Source: JAATFY01 sp049276515 (lineage in GTDB: Bacteria; Pseudomonadota; Alphaproteobacteria; UBA9219). Taken from it: DNA of 22,099 nucleotides. Shown one piece after another: positions 15,109-22,099 of the stretch (its first letter is position 1; each line of letters opens with the position of its first letter). The DNA lies in contig JBASWO010000110.1 in assembly GCA_049276515.1 (NCBI GenBank), forward strand, positions 1 to 22,099, in the 5' to 3' direction. The position numbers and the translations under genes were made by a program. The notes under the pieces were generated by a model. That model searched no databases and had not been told where the DNA came from. It saw nothing but the letters and a program-made list of their open reading frames with translations.

Positions 15109-15207
15109 ATGCCAGCCAAAACGCCAAATGAATTAATCAATGCAGTCCAGATGGAGACGGTTGAAACAGTACCTACTGGGCTGACGGAATTGGCAGCTTT
15201 AAATTAA
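15109..15207 (+). CDS. possible 32-residue small protein
   Basis: An ATG-started frame encodes 32 residues (MPAKTPNELINAV... ending LAALN) in the 248-nt gap between two genes. Its stop overlaps the stop of the convergent 880-aa gene. It has no Shine-Dalgarno. The mixed polar sequence could be a real peptide, but chance is an adequate explanation. Nothing else is visible in this gap. Confidence 0.2.
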   Translation: MPAKTPNELINAVQMETVETVPTGLTELAALN

Positions 15208-17846
15208 CCGCACACAAGTTTGTTTTTTACTGCTTGCGCGTCTAAAGCACTGCGTGTTGGGTCTGAGTGCGTCAGCCCATGATGGTCTGTATTTTCTAAA
15301 TTTTGAATAGCACTCTGAATAACTTCTTTATTTTCAGTCATTCCTGTCTTTAACCCAAATATATTATAGAGCTGGCCTAAACCTGAAAGTCCTTCAATCT
15401 CAAATCCACGTAACCCTAAGCGCACGGCATGGTTCCACGCTCTCCAGGTTTGGCCAGGCATATCTAGAACTTCGCCAGTATTGAGAGATGGTAATCTTCC
15501 GTGCACAGCAGCATGTTCGAGAGCTTTCTTAAGAATAAAATCAGCTGTTAGTTTAATCTTTTCTTGTATGACGAGGCCATGCTCTCCTGTTTGTTCAAGA
15601 CGCTCTATGGCCTCTTGGATCACTAGAGGATTGGAGGCAAATCCACCCCTCAGTCCGTATAAATTGTAGAAATCATTTAATCCCGCAACATCTGGAATAT
15701 CAAACCCTCGTGCTTGAAAGCGTATGGCATAAGTCCAAGTGTTCCAAACTTGTCCTGGCATACCAATGACTTCACTTTCCACGGTGGGCAATTGCCCTCC
15801 ATTGGCTTTGGCATGTTCAAGTGCTTTCCTGAGAAGAAAATCAGCTGTAAGTTTAACGAGTTCTTGCCGCTCTAGTCCGTGATGTCCTGTTTCATCAATA
15901 TTCTTTAAAGCGCGTGCTACAGCTTCAGGATTATCAACATTGCCTATCTTAAGACCGTATAAGTTGAAAAGATCATTGAGGCCAACAAGACCCTCGATAT
16001 CAAAACCACGCGCTTGCAAGGCAATAACGTCATTCCACCGATCCCAATGTTGTCCAGATACGCCTATAACCTCACCGCTATTTGTGTTGGGTAACTGACC
16101 ATTATGCGCTTTGGCATGCTCAAGCGCTTTTATCAAAAGATAATCAGCGGTGAGTTTAATTTCTTCTTGTTGTTTGAGGCCATGCTCGCCGGTCTTTTCA
16201 AGATTGTCGATAGCTTCTTGGATGGCTTGCGGATTATCGCTCAATCCAACACGCAATCCGAATAGACTAAAAAGCGGATGCAAGCCGCCAACATTTTCAA
16301 TATCAAATCCTCTGTTGCCTTCACGAATGGAGATATTCCATCGCTGCCAGATTTGGCCAGGCATGCCTATGACCTCACCGCTATTTACGTGAGGTAACTC
16401 TCCTCCATTGGCCTTGGCATGCTCAAGTGCCTTCTTCAGGATAAAATCGGCTGTGAGCTGAACTCTTTCTTGTTGCTCAAGACCGTGGTGTCCCGTCTCT
16501 TCAATACTTTTTAAAGCTGCTGCAATGGCTAAAGAATTTTCCCCGCGCCCAACTTTAAGCCCATATAAGTTGTAAAGATCATTGAGGCCCCTGATGTTGG
16601 GGAGATCAAACCCTCTCACTTGATTGGGCATGGCGGCAGACCATGTTGCCCAAAGTTGCCCCGGCATACCAAGTACTTCGCCGCTACCATATTGTGGTAA
16701 ATGCCCGCCATTCGCTTTGGCATGTTCAAGAGCTTTTGTAAGAATAAAGTCAGCCGTTAGTATTACTTTTTCTTGTTGCTCAAGACCATGATGGCCTGTT
16801 TCTCTGATGTTCTTGAGCGCATCTTGTATAGCTACATGATTTTCAACACGTCCTATTTTAAGGCCATATAAATTAAAGAGATCTTTGAGCCCACGAAGGC
16901 CATCAATATCAAATTGGCGCAACTGTCTCGCAATAGCTTCGTACCAGTTCAGCCAGGTTTGGCCAGGTATATCCATAATGGGCCCAGTATATTGTGTGGG
17001 CAAGATGCCATCATGGGCTTCCGCATGCTTAAGGGCATGGATAAGTACAATATCAGCGCTGAGTGGAAATTGTCTCGGTGGTCTCAGTGTAAATTTGGGT
17101 TGGAGGACATTGTCCTCGAAGAGAGCTGCCATCAAATTGGCTTGATATTTTTCATTATGGATAATGCGACTTACAGTATCGCCCTTGAGAAGTTCGGGCT
17201 TGCTATAAGTTGCCCAGAAGAGGGGACCTCTTTGCCCTTGTCCCACATAACAAGCTTCACCCACTTGATCGCAAATCAGTATTTCGCGGTCCAAGCGAGG
17301 TATCTGGATCAGATTATAGGGCACCTGGCGTAAAGCATGCGAGGGGGTGGCACCTCGGTAGATGATGATGTCATCTATAAAAATAGGCGGATCATGCTCA
17401 TTGAGTAGTTGAATGAATTCAGCTGTTCTTGGCGCGGTTACAGCTTTCTCAACTCCGGCTTCACTACCGCTCAAGATATGGGGATGTGAAGCCGGTGGTA
17501 TAAAAGTTAGTTGTGTCTGAAGAGCCTTTGCTGAAAGGAGCCCAGTATTGAGGCGGTGGCTGAAACTGTCGACCGCTATTTGGAGAAGAGTGAGTGTTGT
17601 AAGAGGCTCTTCCATGAAGCGTTGGGATAAGGCGTTCTCACGCTCGCTATAACCCATGGTCTCGCCCAATATTTCTTTTGCACATTTCTCAAAGGCAATA
17701 GAGGTAGCAAAAACTTCCTTGTAGCTTGCTTCACTGCCATCATAAGCTTTTGCGGCCTGTATGGCTTGCTCAATGACCTCAACAACTTCATCCGAGACAA
17801 AGATCGTTGAGTCTGAAGAGAGCTGCGGTTCAATTGGGTCGGACAT
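15204..17846 (-). CDS. 880-aa protein with six ~101-residue tandem repeats
   Basis: Residues 1-261 form a non-repeated region; residues 262-860 are six tandem modules of 100-101 residues, starting at about 262, 363, 464, 565, 666 and 766; a short Cys-ended tail follows. Each module has the same skeleton: LTADFILKKALEHAK, LP, GEVIGMPGQ-x-W-x-x-W, RGFDI, GLNDLYNLYGLK, and ETGHHGL before the next. Module 1 is the most diverged. Lengths hold within one residue, apart from a deletion or two in modules 5 and 6. There is no signal peptide or membrane helix. In the N-terminal region, IYRG (162-165) and FWATYS (210-215) vaguely recall ADP-ribosyltransferases, too weakly to call. Start ATG 17846 has no Shine-Dalgarno. 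Function unknown; the regular array suggests a binding scaffold for protein or nucleic acid. Confidence 0.8.
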   Translation of the reverse strand: MSDPIEPQLSSDSTIFVSDEVVEVIEQAIQAAKAYDGSEASYKEVFATSIAFEKCAKEILGETMGYSERENALSQRFMEEPLTTLTLLQIAVDSFSHRLNTGLLSAKALQTQLTFIPPASHPHILSGSEAGVEKAVTAPRTAEFIQLLNEHDPPIFIDDIIIYRGATPSHALRQVPYNLIQIPRLDREILICDQVGEACYVGQGQRGPLFWATYSKPELLKGDTVSRIIHNEKYQANLMAALFEDNVLQPKFTLRPPRQFPLSADIVLIHALKHAEAHDGILPTQYTGPIMDIPGQTWLNWYEAIARQLRQFDIDGLRGLKDLFNLYGLKIGRVENHVAIQDALKNIRETGHHGLEQQEKVILTADFILTKALEHAKANGGHLPQYGSGEVLGMPGQLWATWSAAMPNQVRGFDLPNIRGLNDLYNLYGLKVGRGENSLAIAAALKSIEETGHHGLEQQERVQLTADFILKKALEHAKANGGELPHVNSGEVIGMPGQIWQRWNISIREGNRGFDIENVGGLHPLFSLFGLRVGLSDNPQAIQEAIDNLEKTGEHGLKQQEEIKLTADYLLIKALEHAKAHNGQLPNTNSGEVIGVSGQHWDRWNDVIALQARGFDIEGLVGLNDLFNLYGLKIGNVDNPEAVARALKNIDETGHHGLERQELVKLTADFLLRKALEHAKANGGQLPTVESEVIGMPGQVWNTWTYAIRFQARGFDIPDVAGLNDFYNLYGLRGGFASNPLVIQEAIERLEQTGEHGLVIQEKIKLTADFILKKALEHAAVHGRLPSLNTGEVLDMPGQTWRAWNHAVRLGLRGFEIEGLSGLGQLYNIFGLKTGMTENKEVIQSAIQNLENTDHHGLTHSDPTRSALDAQAVKNKLVCG
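15267..17063 (-). repeat. six in-frame ~300-bp tandem coding repeats
   Basis: The DNA encoding residues 262-860 of the 880-aa protein is a tandem array with a 300-303-nt period. The protein modules are strongly conserved, while the nucleotide copies differ at many third positions. Old duplication kept by selection on the protein is the likely reason; recent slippage would leave near-identical DNA. Confidence 0.8.
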
Positions 17847-17993
17847 AATTTATAACAATAATTGCGACAATATGCCCTCTTATATAGCGCTTTGCTCAAG
17901 CAACTAAAAGCAATGTGCTTCCTTAAAACACATTATCTGCCAATTGGTTAGGATGAGGCTGGGTATTGTTGAAGTATATAGAGGGAAGTGGAG

Positions 17994-18020
17994 CGGGCGA
18001 TCCTGCTCTGCAGGACTGCC
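17994..18020. terminator. hairpin downstream of the 83-aa gene
   Basis: A stem of TCCTGC/GCAGGA with a TCT loop, extended by GGGC/GCCC across a small internal loop, lies just after the stop of the minus-strand 83-aa gene. No T-run follows on that strand. It shares bases with the left 15-bp repeat, so it may instead belong to a recombination site. Confidence 0.35.
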
Positions 18021-18035
18021 CGACTTTGGCTTTAA

Positions 18036-18287
18036 TTAATCCCCAGACATATAGCCAGGAGGAAGATGTCCGCGAAGCACAGATTGGGGTGCTTCAGGAC
18101 GACGACGTACTGGTGCTTGGCGCCTACGTAGGGTTTCTGCACCTGCAGTTTTTAGTAATTTCTCAACACCATTCGGATTTTCCTGTGCCGCTTCATCAAA
18201 CGCGCGTTGAACTGCATCGGCATCGTTTTCGACAGCTGTAAGTAAATTTCTAATAGCTCTAGTGGCTGATTTTTCTACTTTGCTCAT
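18036..18287 (-). CDS. small Arg-rich protein, unknown
   Basis: The 83-residue protein has a helical N-terminal half (ATRAIRNLLTAVENDADAVQRAF) and a basic, probably disordered second half (RRRQAPVRRRPEAPQ). There is no membrane segment. ATG 18287 has GGGGG at 18298-18294 with 6-nt spacing, the main evidence for translation. The opposite-strand frame over the same region lacks such a signal. It lies alone between two copies of a 15-bp tRNA-end repeat, so it may be a leftover cargo gene. I do not recognise the family. Confidence 0.55.
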   Translation of the reverse strand: MSKVEKSATRAIRNLLTAVENDADAVQRAFDEAAQENPNGVEKLLKTAGAETLRRRQAPVRRRPEAPQSVLRGHLPPGYMSGD

Positions 18288-18334
18288 AATGTACCCCCAA
18301 ATATAATACTAAAAATATTTTACTTTAAAAAAAG

Positions 18335-18379
18335 TGGAGCGGGCGACGAGGATCGAACTCGCGACCCCGACCTTGGCAA
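18335..18379 (-). pseudogene. 3' half of tRNA-Gly(GCC), attachment-site remnant
   Basis: On the minus strand, 18379 to 18335 reads as the second half of a tRNA-Gly: anticodon loop TT-GCC-AA, the 3' anticodon arm GGTCG, the T arm with GTTCGATCC, acceptor strand CGCCCGC, discriminator T and encoded CCA. The 5' half is missing: beyond 18379 the expected partner strand is replaced by unrelated sequence. A break at the anticodon loop with identity running to the 3' end is the known signature of tRNA-directed phage-type integrases. It is therefore a displaced attachment half-site, not a working tRNA. Confidence 0.85.
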
Positions 18380-18391
18380 TAGCGCCCGCCG

Positions 18392-18410
18392 TAACACAAT
18401 CAATGTGTTA
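18392..18410. repeat. inverted repeat next to the tRNA breakpoint
   Basis: TAACACA (18392-18398) and TGTGTTA (18404-18410) are reverse complements around ATCAA. It starts 12 nt past the end of the tRNA-Gly fragment, where the recombinase arm or core-binding sites of an attachment site would be expected. A partly overlapping CAATCA...TGATTG symmetry continues to 18424. Confidence 0.45.
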
Positions 18411-18489
18411 GCACACACTGATTGCTTCAAACAACCCAAATTTTCCATGTTTTACGTCACAGTTTATTACACTGTAAGATTAGCAAATA

Positions 18490-19113
18490 TTACGAAGAAC
18501 TAGGTTGAGAAACTTTTAATTCTGTTAGTGCGTGGCGGATTACTTGAATGCCTCCAGATAAAGCAAGTGTAGCCATGATGCCAGCAACGATGAAGTCGGG
18601 CCAGCCGCTTTGCGTACCAAAGACACCTAATGCGGCGAGCATAACCGCTATATTGCCTAACGCATCGTTGCGACTGCATATCCATACAGATCGCATATTG
18701 CTATCACCCTGACGATATCGGTAAAGCATGAAAGCCACTGTGCTGTTGGCAATTAATGCCAAAAGCCCAATGACACCCATAACTGGCGCATCTGGGACTG
18801 TCCCAGTGAACGCATGATGCAGTGTTACTCCAGCAATCCATATTCCAAAGGCCGCCATCGTAGCGCCTTTGAGAAGTGAGGCTTTAGCTCGCCATGAAAG
18901 GGCCATGCCAAGGACAAAAAGACTTATGCCGTAATTTGCGGCATCACCGAAGAAATCTATAGAGTCAGCCATTAAAGACGATGAGTTGGCTTCAAGTCCG
19001 GCAAAAATCTCAATGCCAAACATAAGGGCATTGATAATGAGTGCCACCCATAAAATACGGCGGTAATGGTCATCAATATTCGTGTTAGGAGAGGGGCAGC
19101 AATCTTTACTCAT
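18490..19113 (-). CDS. short CDF-family cation transporter without C-terminal domain
   Basis: The 207-residue protein has six membrane helices, at about 21-41, 58-73, 84-102, 111-131, 151-168 and 172-191. It belongs to the cation diffusion facilitator family, which exports divalent metals such as zinc, cobalt or cadmium against protons. The metal site is readable: D53-x-x-x-D57 in ADSIDFFGDAANY on helix 2 and C146-x-x-x-D150 in WICSRNDALGN on helix 5. Only ~16 residues follow the last helix, so the usual cytoplasmic dimerisation domain is absent, as in some short alphaproteobacterial members. A Cys-Cys pair at 5-6 near the N-terminus might bind metal. AAGG lies 9 nt before the ATG. It is the last gene after the efflux operon, 111 nt downstream on the same strand. 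Confidence 0.75.
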   Translation of the reverse strand: MSKDCCPSPNTNIDDHYRRILWVALIINALMFGIEIFAGLEANSSSLMADSIDFFGDAANYGISLFVLGMALSWRAKASLLKGATMAAFGIWIAGVTLHHAFTGTVPDAPVMGVIGLLALIANSTVAFMLYRYRQGDSNMRSVWICSRNDALGNIAVMLAALGVFGTQSGWPDFIVAGIMATLALSGGIQVIRHALTELKVSQPSSS

Positions 19114-19224
19114 ATATTTATGCCTTACGTTAGGTTGGCTTAGTTACTGGACAAAGTATTTAGCAATATAAGCACACATGCCCTGACCTTTGTAGGATCA
19201 ATCGGGCAAGCCGCATTCCGGGGC

Positions 19225-20628
19225 TTATTGCTGAATAGGCAATTGTGAAACATCCCAACTGCCGCCTAAAGCCTGAATGAGTGCGACACTGGCGCCGAGG
19301 CGACTCTGGCGCACGGCCAGCAAGGTCTGTTCGCTGATGAGGCGTGCGGTTTGCGCCATCAGGACATCGCTAAAGGGTTTAAGTCCTGCCATATAATGAT
19401 GCATCATCAACTGTTCACTCATGCGCGCATGAGTCAATGATGCTTCCTGCGTTTTCTTTTGCTCAGTCAGAATTCGCATGGCGGAAAGATTATCCTCGAC
19501 CTGCTGGAATGCAGTCAATACGGTTTGACGGTATTTGGCGACGCTCTGGTCATAGGCAGCGCGTTTTTGTTCGATGCGGTCTTCACGCGCGCCCGCATCA
19601 AAAATAGTCTCGGCCAGCGCGGGGCCGACCGACCAGAAGCCGCTGGAGGCCTGCAACAATTTGCCGAGCGCCATACTGGCGAAGCCGGACGAAGCGGAGA
19701 GCGTAAGGTTCGGAAACCAAGCTGCCGTAGCGATGCCGATTTGCGCATTAGCCGACATCATCATGCGTTCGGATGCCGCGATATCCGGGCGGCGTTCCAG
19801 CAAGGCCGAAGGCACGCCAACCGGAATATCCGGCGCATAATCGATAAATTCTTTCGGCGGTAAAGAAAAATCAGCGGGCGCTTTACCGATCAAAACGGCA
19901 ATCGCATGTTCAAGCTGCGCCCGCTTGACACCGGCATTGATGGCCTGAGCTTGCACATTCTCAAATTGTGTCTGCGCCGCCAGAACATCCGTAATGCTGC
20001 CGGTGCCCGTATCGTACTGGCGTTGCATGATTTGCAAGGCGGTTTTGTCGGCGGCAGCCATCGCGTCAAGTATCCGTTTCAATTCATCCTGTGCGCGCAG
20101 ATCGAAGTAATTCGTCGCCAGCATGGCTTGCATCGACAATCGCGCCGAGGCCAAATCGGCGGCGCTGGCTTGCGCATTAGCTTCGTCGCTTTCGACACCA
20201 CGGCGAATGCGGCCCCACACATCTGGTGTCCATGCGGCAGTGCCATAAAGGGTATTGGGAGCCATAGGCGTGGGCATATCGCCCCTTTGCGAACCCACGG
20301 AAGAATTAAGCGACAGACTCGGAAACAGCGAGGAGCGCGTTTCTTCGGTGACGGCGCTAGCTTCACGGTAAGCCGCTTCCGCTGCTTTCAAATTCTGGTT
20401 TGAAATCTCAACCTGTTTTTCGAGGTCATCGAGAACCGGGTCTTTATATATCGACCACCATGCGCCGCGATCGACCTCATCTTGCGGCATGGCCTGTTGC
20501 CAATCACCGGACTGCTCCTTATAGGAAGCGGGAACCTCTACGGAAGGACGTTGATAGTCCGGCCCGACTGTGCAGGAAGCTAGAAACGCAAGGGTAAATA
20601 AAGACGTTATGCGATAAAGGTATTTCAT
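19225..20628 (-). CDS. RND efflux outer-membrane lipoprotein (NodT/CusC-like)
   Basis: The 467-residue protein is an outer-membrane channel of the OprM/NodT family, the exit duct of a tripartite efflux pump. It starts with a lipoprotein signal whose lipobox is L16-A17-S18-C19, followed by the typical TVGPDYQRPSVEVPASY. The body has the two TolC-type repeats: LNSSVGSQRG and DVWGRIRRGVESDEAN in the first, LTLSASSGFASMAL and FDAGAREDRIEQKRAAYDQ in the second. The ORF extends upstream to 20769, but ATG 20628 is preferred because it starts the lipoprotein signal and overlaps the pump gene's stop as ATGA (20625-20628). It is coupled to the CusA-like gene. GC and codon use are unlike those of the left of the window. 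Confidence 0.9.
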   Translation of the reverse strand: MKYLYRITSLFTLAFLASCTVGPDYQRPSVEVPASYKEQSGDWQQAMPQDEVDRGAWWSIYKDPVLDDLEKQVEISNQNLKAAEAAYREASAVTEETRSSLFPSLSLNSSVGSQRGDMPTPMAPNTLYGTAAWTPDVWGRIRRGVESDEANAQASAADLASARLSMQAMLATNYFDLRAQDELKRILDAMAAADKTALQIMQRQYDTGTGSITDVLAAQTQFENVQAQAINAGVKRAQLEHAIAVLIGKAPADFSLPPKEFIDYAPDIPVGVPSALLERRPDIAASERMMMSANAQIGIATAAWFPNLTLSASSGFASMALGKLLQASSGFWSVGPALAETIFDAGAREDRIEQKRAAYDQSVAKYRQTVLTAFQQVEDNLSAMRILTEQKKTQEASLTHARMSEQLMMHHYMAGLKPFSDVLMAQTARLISEQTLLAVRQSRLGASVALIQALGGSWDVSQLPIQQ

Positions 20629-22099
20629 GACATGGCCTCCCGATTGCGTTTTATCAGTGCGTAAACCACCGGAATAACGACGAGTGTTAGTATGGTTGAG
20701 GATATCATGCCGCCGAGCATGGGTACGGCAATACGCTGCATAACTTCGGAGCCGGTGCCGCTGCTCCACATGATCGGCAAGAGGCCTGCCATGATAGCTG
20801 TCACCGTCATCATTTTGGGCCGCACGCGGTCGACGGCACCTTCCATAATGGCGGCATAAAGATCGGTGGTTGTTATTTGCTGGTCTTGACGGTTAGCTTT
20901 CATTTTCTCGTAGGCGTGATCGAGATAGACCAGCATGATGACGCCGGTTTGCGCCGCGACACCGGCAAGCGCGATAAAACCGACCGCGACCGCCACACTG
21001 AAGTTGAAGCCAAGCCAATACATCAGCCACAATCCGCCGACGAGCGAGAACGGCAGGGACAGAAACACAATTAGCGCCTCCGTCATGCGCCCGAAATTGA
21101 GATAGAGCAGCGTGAAGATGATTAGCAAGGTCACTGGCACGACGATTTTCAGCTTAGCGATGGCGCGTTGCATATACTCGAACTGGCCGCTCCAGACCAG
21201 ATAGGTGCCGGACGGCAGTTTGATCTGATCCCGAATGGCTTTTTGCGCGTCGGCGACATAGCCGCCGATATCGCGGTCATGGACGTCAATATAGATATAT
21301 CCGGCCAGCTGCGCGTTTTCAGTGCGGATGGTCGATGGCCCCTGCGCCAGCGATATATGCGCGACCTGGCCGAGCGGCACCATTGCGCCCGATGTCACCG
21401 GCACCAAAATCTGTTCGGCGATTGCTTGCGGGTCGGAGCGGAAATCACGCGGATAGCGCACATTGACGGTATAGCGTTCACGGCCTTCAACCGTCGTCGT
21501 CACTGTTTCACCGCCAAGCGCGGTCGTAATCACATCCTGCAAATCGCCGACCGTCAATCCGTAACGCGCCAGCGCCATGCGGTCGGGATCGATGTTGAGA
21601 TAATAACCGCCCGTGACGCGCTCGGCATAGGCGCTGGACGTGCCTTTGACGTTATGCAGCACGGTCTCGATTTGCTTGGCCGTCTCCTCGATCTGCGTCA
21701 AATCCTTGCCGAACACCTTGATGCCGAGTGGCGTGCGGATGCCGGTCGAAAGCATGTCGATGCGGGCGCGGATCGGCTGTGTCCAGGCGTTACTGACGCC
21801 GGGAAATTGCAACGCCTTGTCCATTTCGGCGATCAGCTTGTCGAGCGTCATGCCGGGACGCCATTCTTTCTCCGGTTTGAGATTGATGACGGTCTCAAAC
21901 ATTTCGGTCGGCGCCGGATCGGTCGCGGTCATGGCGCGGCCTGCCTTGCCAAGCACGCTTTCGACTTCGGGAAATGACTTGATGATGCGGTCTTGCGTTT
22001 GCAGAAGTTCGGCGGATTTGGTTATGGATATGCCCGGCAAGGTCGTCGGCATGTAAAGCAAGGTTCCTTCGTTGAGGTTCGGCATGAATTCGGAACCAA
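20625..22099 (-). CDS. cusA: heavy-metal RND efflux pump, C-terminal half (CusA/CzcA family)
   Basis: The window ends inside this gene: reading upstream of ATG 22085 stays open (codons for GSEF before MPNLNEG), so 20625-22099 encodes the last ~490 of roughly 1,040 residues. The match to CusA is close: MPNLNEGTLLYMPTTLPGIS, RARIDMLSTGIRTPLGIKV, GPSTIRTENAQLAGYIYID, SGQFEYMQRA, GFIALAGVAAQTGVIML and MQRIAVPMLGGMIS. It drives proton-powered export of metal ions from periplasm or cytoplasm through the outer-membrane factor encoded next. CusA moves Cu(I)/Ag(I); I cannot confirm the metal here, so a CzcA-like substrate is possible. The membrane-fusion partner is not in view and probably lies upstream, past the right edge. 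Confidence 0.92.
   Translation of the reverse strand, partial: GSEFMPNLNEGTLLYMPTTLPGISITKSAELLQTQDRIIKSFPEVESVLGKAGRAMTATDPAPTEMFETVINLKPEKEWRPGMTLDKLIAEMDKALQFPGVSNAWTQPIRARIDMLSTGIRTPLGIKVFGKDLTQIEETAKQIETVLHNVKGTSSAYAERVTGGYYLNIDPDRMALARYGLTVGDLQDVITTALGGETVTTTVEGRERYTVNVRYPRDFRSDPQAIAEQILVPVTSGAMVPLGQVAHISLAQGPSTIRTENAQLAGYIYIDVHDRDIGGYVADAQKAIRDQIKLPSGTYLVWSGQFEYMQRAIAKLKIVVPVTLLIIFTLLYLNFGRMTEALIVFLSLPFSLVGGLWLMYWLGFNFSVAVAVGFIALAGVAAQTGVIMLVYLDHAYEKMKANRQDQQITTTDLYAAIMEGAVDRVRPKMMTVTAIMAGLLPIMWSSGTGSEVMQRIAVPMLGGMISSTILTLVVIPVVYALIKRNREAMS

Larger units (their letters stand above)
17986..18346. repeat. 15-bp direct repeat pair matching the tRNA-Gly 3' end
   Basis: AAGTGGAGCGGGCGA occurs at 17986-18000 and again at 18332-18346. 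The second copy is the acceptor end of the tRNA-Gly fragment on the minus strand. The first is not part of a longer tRNA match. The two bracket the 83-aa gene at 18036, so that block may itself have been inserted or excised at the same site. Confidence 0.65.
18335..22099. mobile_element. putative integrated metal-efflux island, left boundary
   Basis: When an element enters a tRNA gene it restores the gene at one end and leaves a displaced 3' half at the other. Here the tRNA reads right to left, so the element should lie on the 5' side of the fragment, to the right, and should end at an intact tRNA-Gly beyond the window. The cargo in view (CDF transporter, outer-membrane factor, CusA-like pump) and the rise in GC fit an acquired metal-resistance island. 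No integrase is visible here. Confidence 0.45.

Noticed and set aside
15267..17063. Regular repeats as a possible CRISPR or other non-coding array
   Set aside because: The period is about 300 bp, stays in frame over six units and encodes conserved protein modules, so it is a coding repeat.
17966..18241. 91-residue plus-strand reading frame overlapping the 83-aa gene
   Set aside because: No Shine-Dalgarno, low-complexity antisense-like content, and the opposite strand has a well-placed GGGGG ribosome-binding site.

Overview
The window looks like a chromosomal segment of an alphaproteobacterium, probably not one of the well-studied lineages. The clues are a DUF736-type conjugation-associated protein, a DUF6456-like protein, an UppP of ordinary length and a NodT-type outer-membrane lipoprotein. 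By eye most of the window is AT-leaning (23 G/C of 60 at 12841-12900), while the right end is clearly GC-richer (40 of 60 at 21361-21420). There are no rRNA genes, no CRISPR array, no intact tRNA and no recognisable integrase or transposase. No gene-free stretch exceeds 300 bases; the longest is 975-1258.

Layout. (1) 185-1747: a small secreted protein, then an XRE-type repressor-like gene diverging from a DUF6456-like gene. The AT-rich space between them carries a 20-bp inverted repeat and a second, interleaved inverted repeat. (2) 1791-3119: a strong promoter and an intrinsic terminator bracket a candidate ~80-nt small RNA or attenuated leader, followed by a compact three-gene operon that starts with two cysteine-containing exported proteins. 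(3) 3123-6566: an orphan periplasmic solute-binding protein diverges from a TrmB-family regulator; a small mobilisation module follows (MobC-like protein, short relaxase, DUF736 protein). (4) 6608-8701: a 2H phosphoesterase overlapping uppP, a short acidic protein and a DUF4383-like membrane protein that ends at a very strong terminator.

(5) 8788-18287 is about 9.5 kb of genes I mostly cannot assign. They include a possible iron/2-oxoglutarate oxygenase-like protein, an 818-aa protein with faint resemblance to the glutamine-synthetase/glutamate-cysteine-ligase fold, a ClpA N-domain protein with no AAA+ ATPase, a two-TM protein, and an 880-aa protein with six ~101-residue tandem repeats. This is the part most likely to hold something undescribed. 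That these genes work together is only inference from adjacency and orphan status.

(6) 18335-22099: the 3' half of a tRNA-Gly(GCC) gene, broken exactly at the anticodon loop, marks an integration boundary. To its right lie a CDF-type cation transporter, an outer-membrane efflux lipoprotein and the C-terminal half of a CusA/CzcA-type RND pump. The geometry of the tRNA fragment predicts an integrated heavy-metal-efflux island that continues past the right edge to an intact tRNA-Gly.
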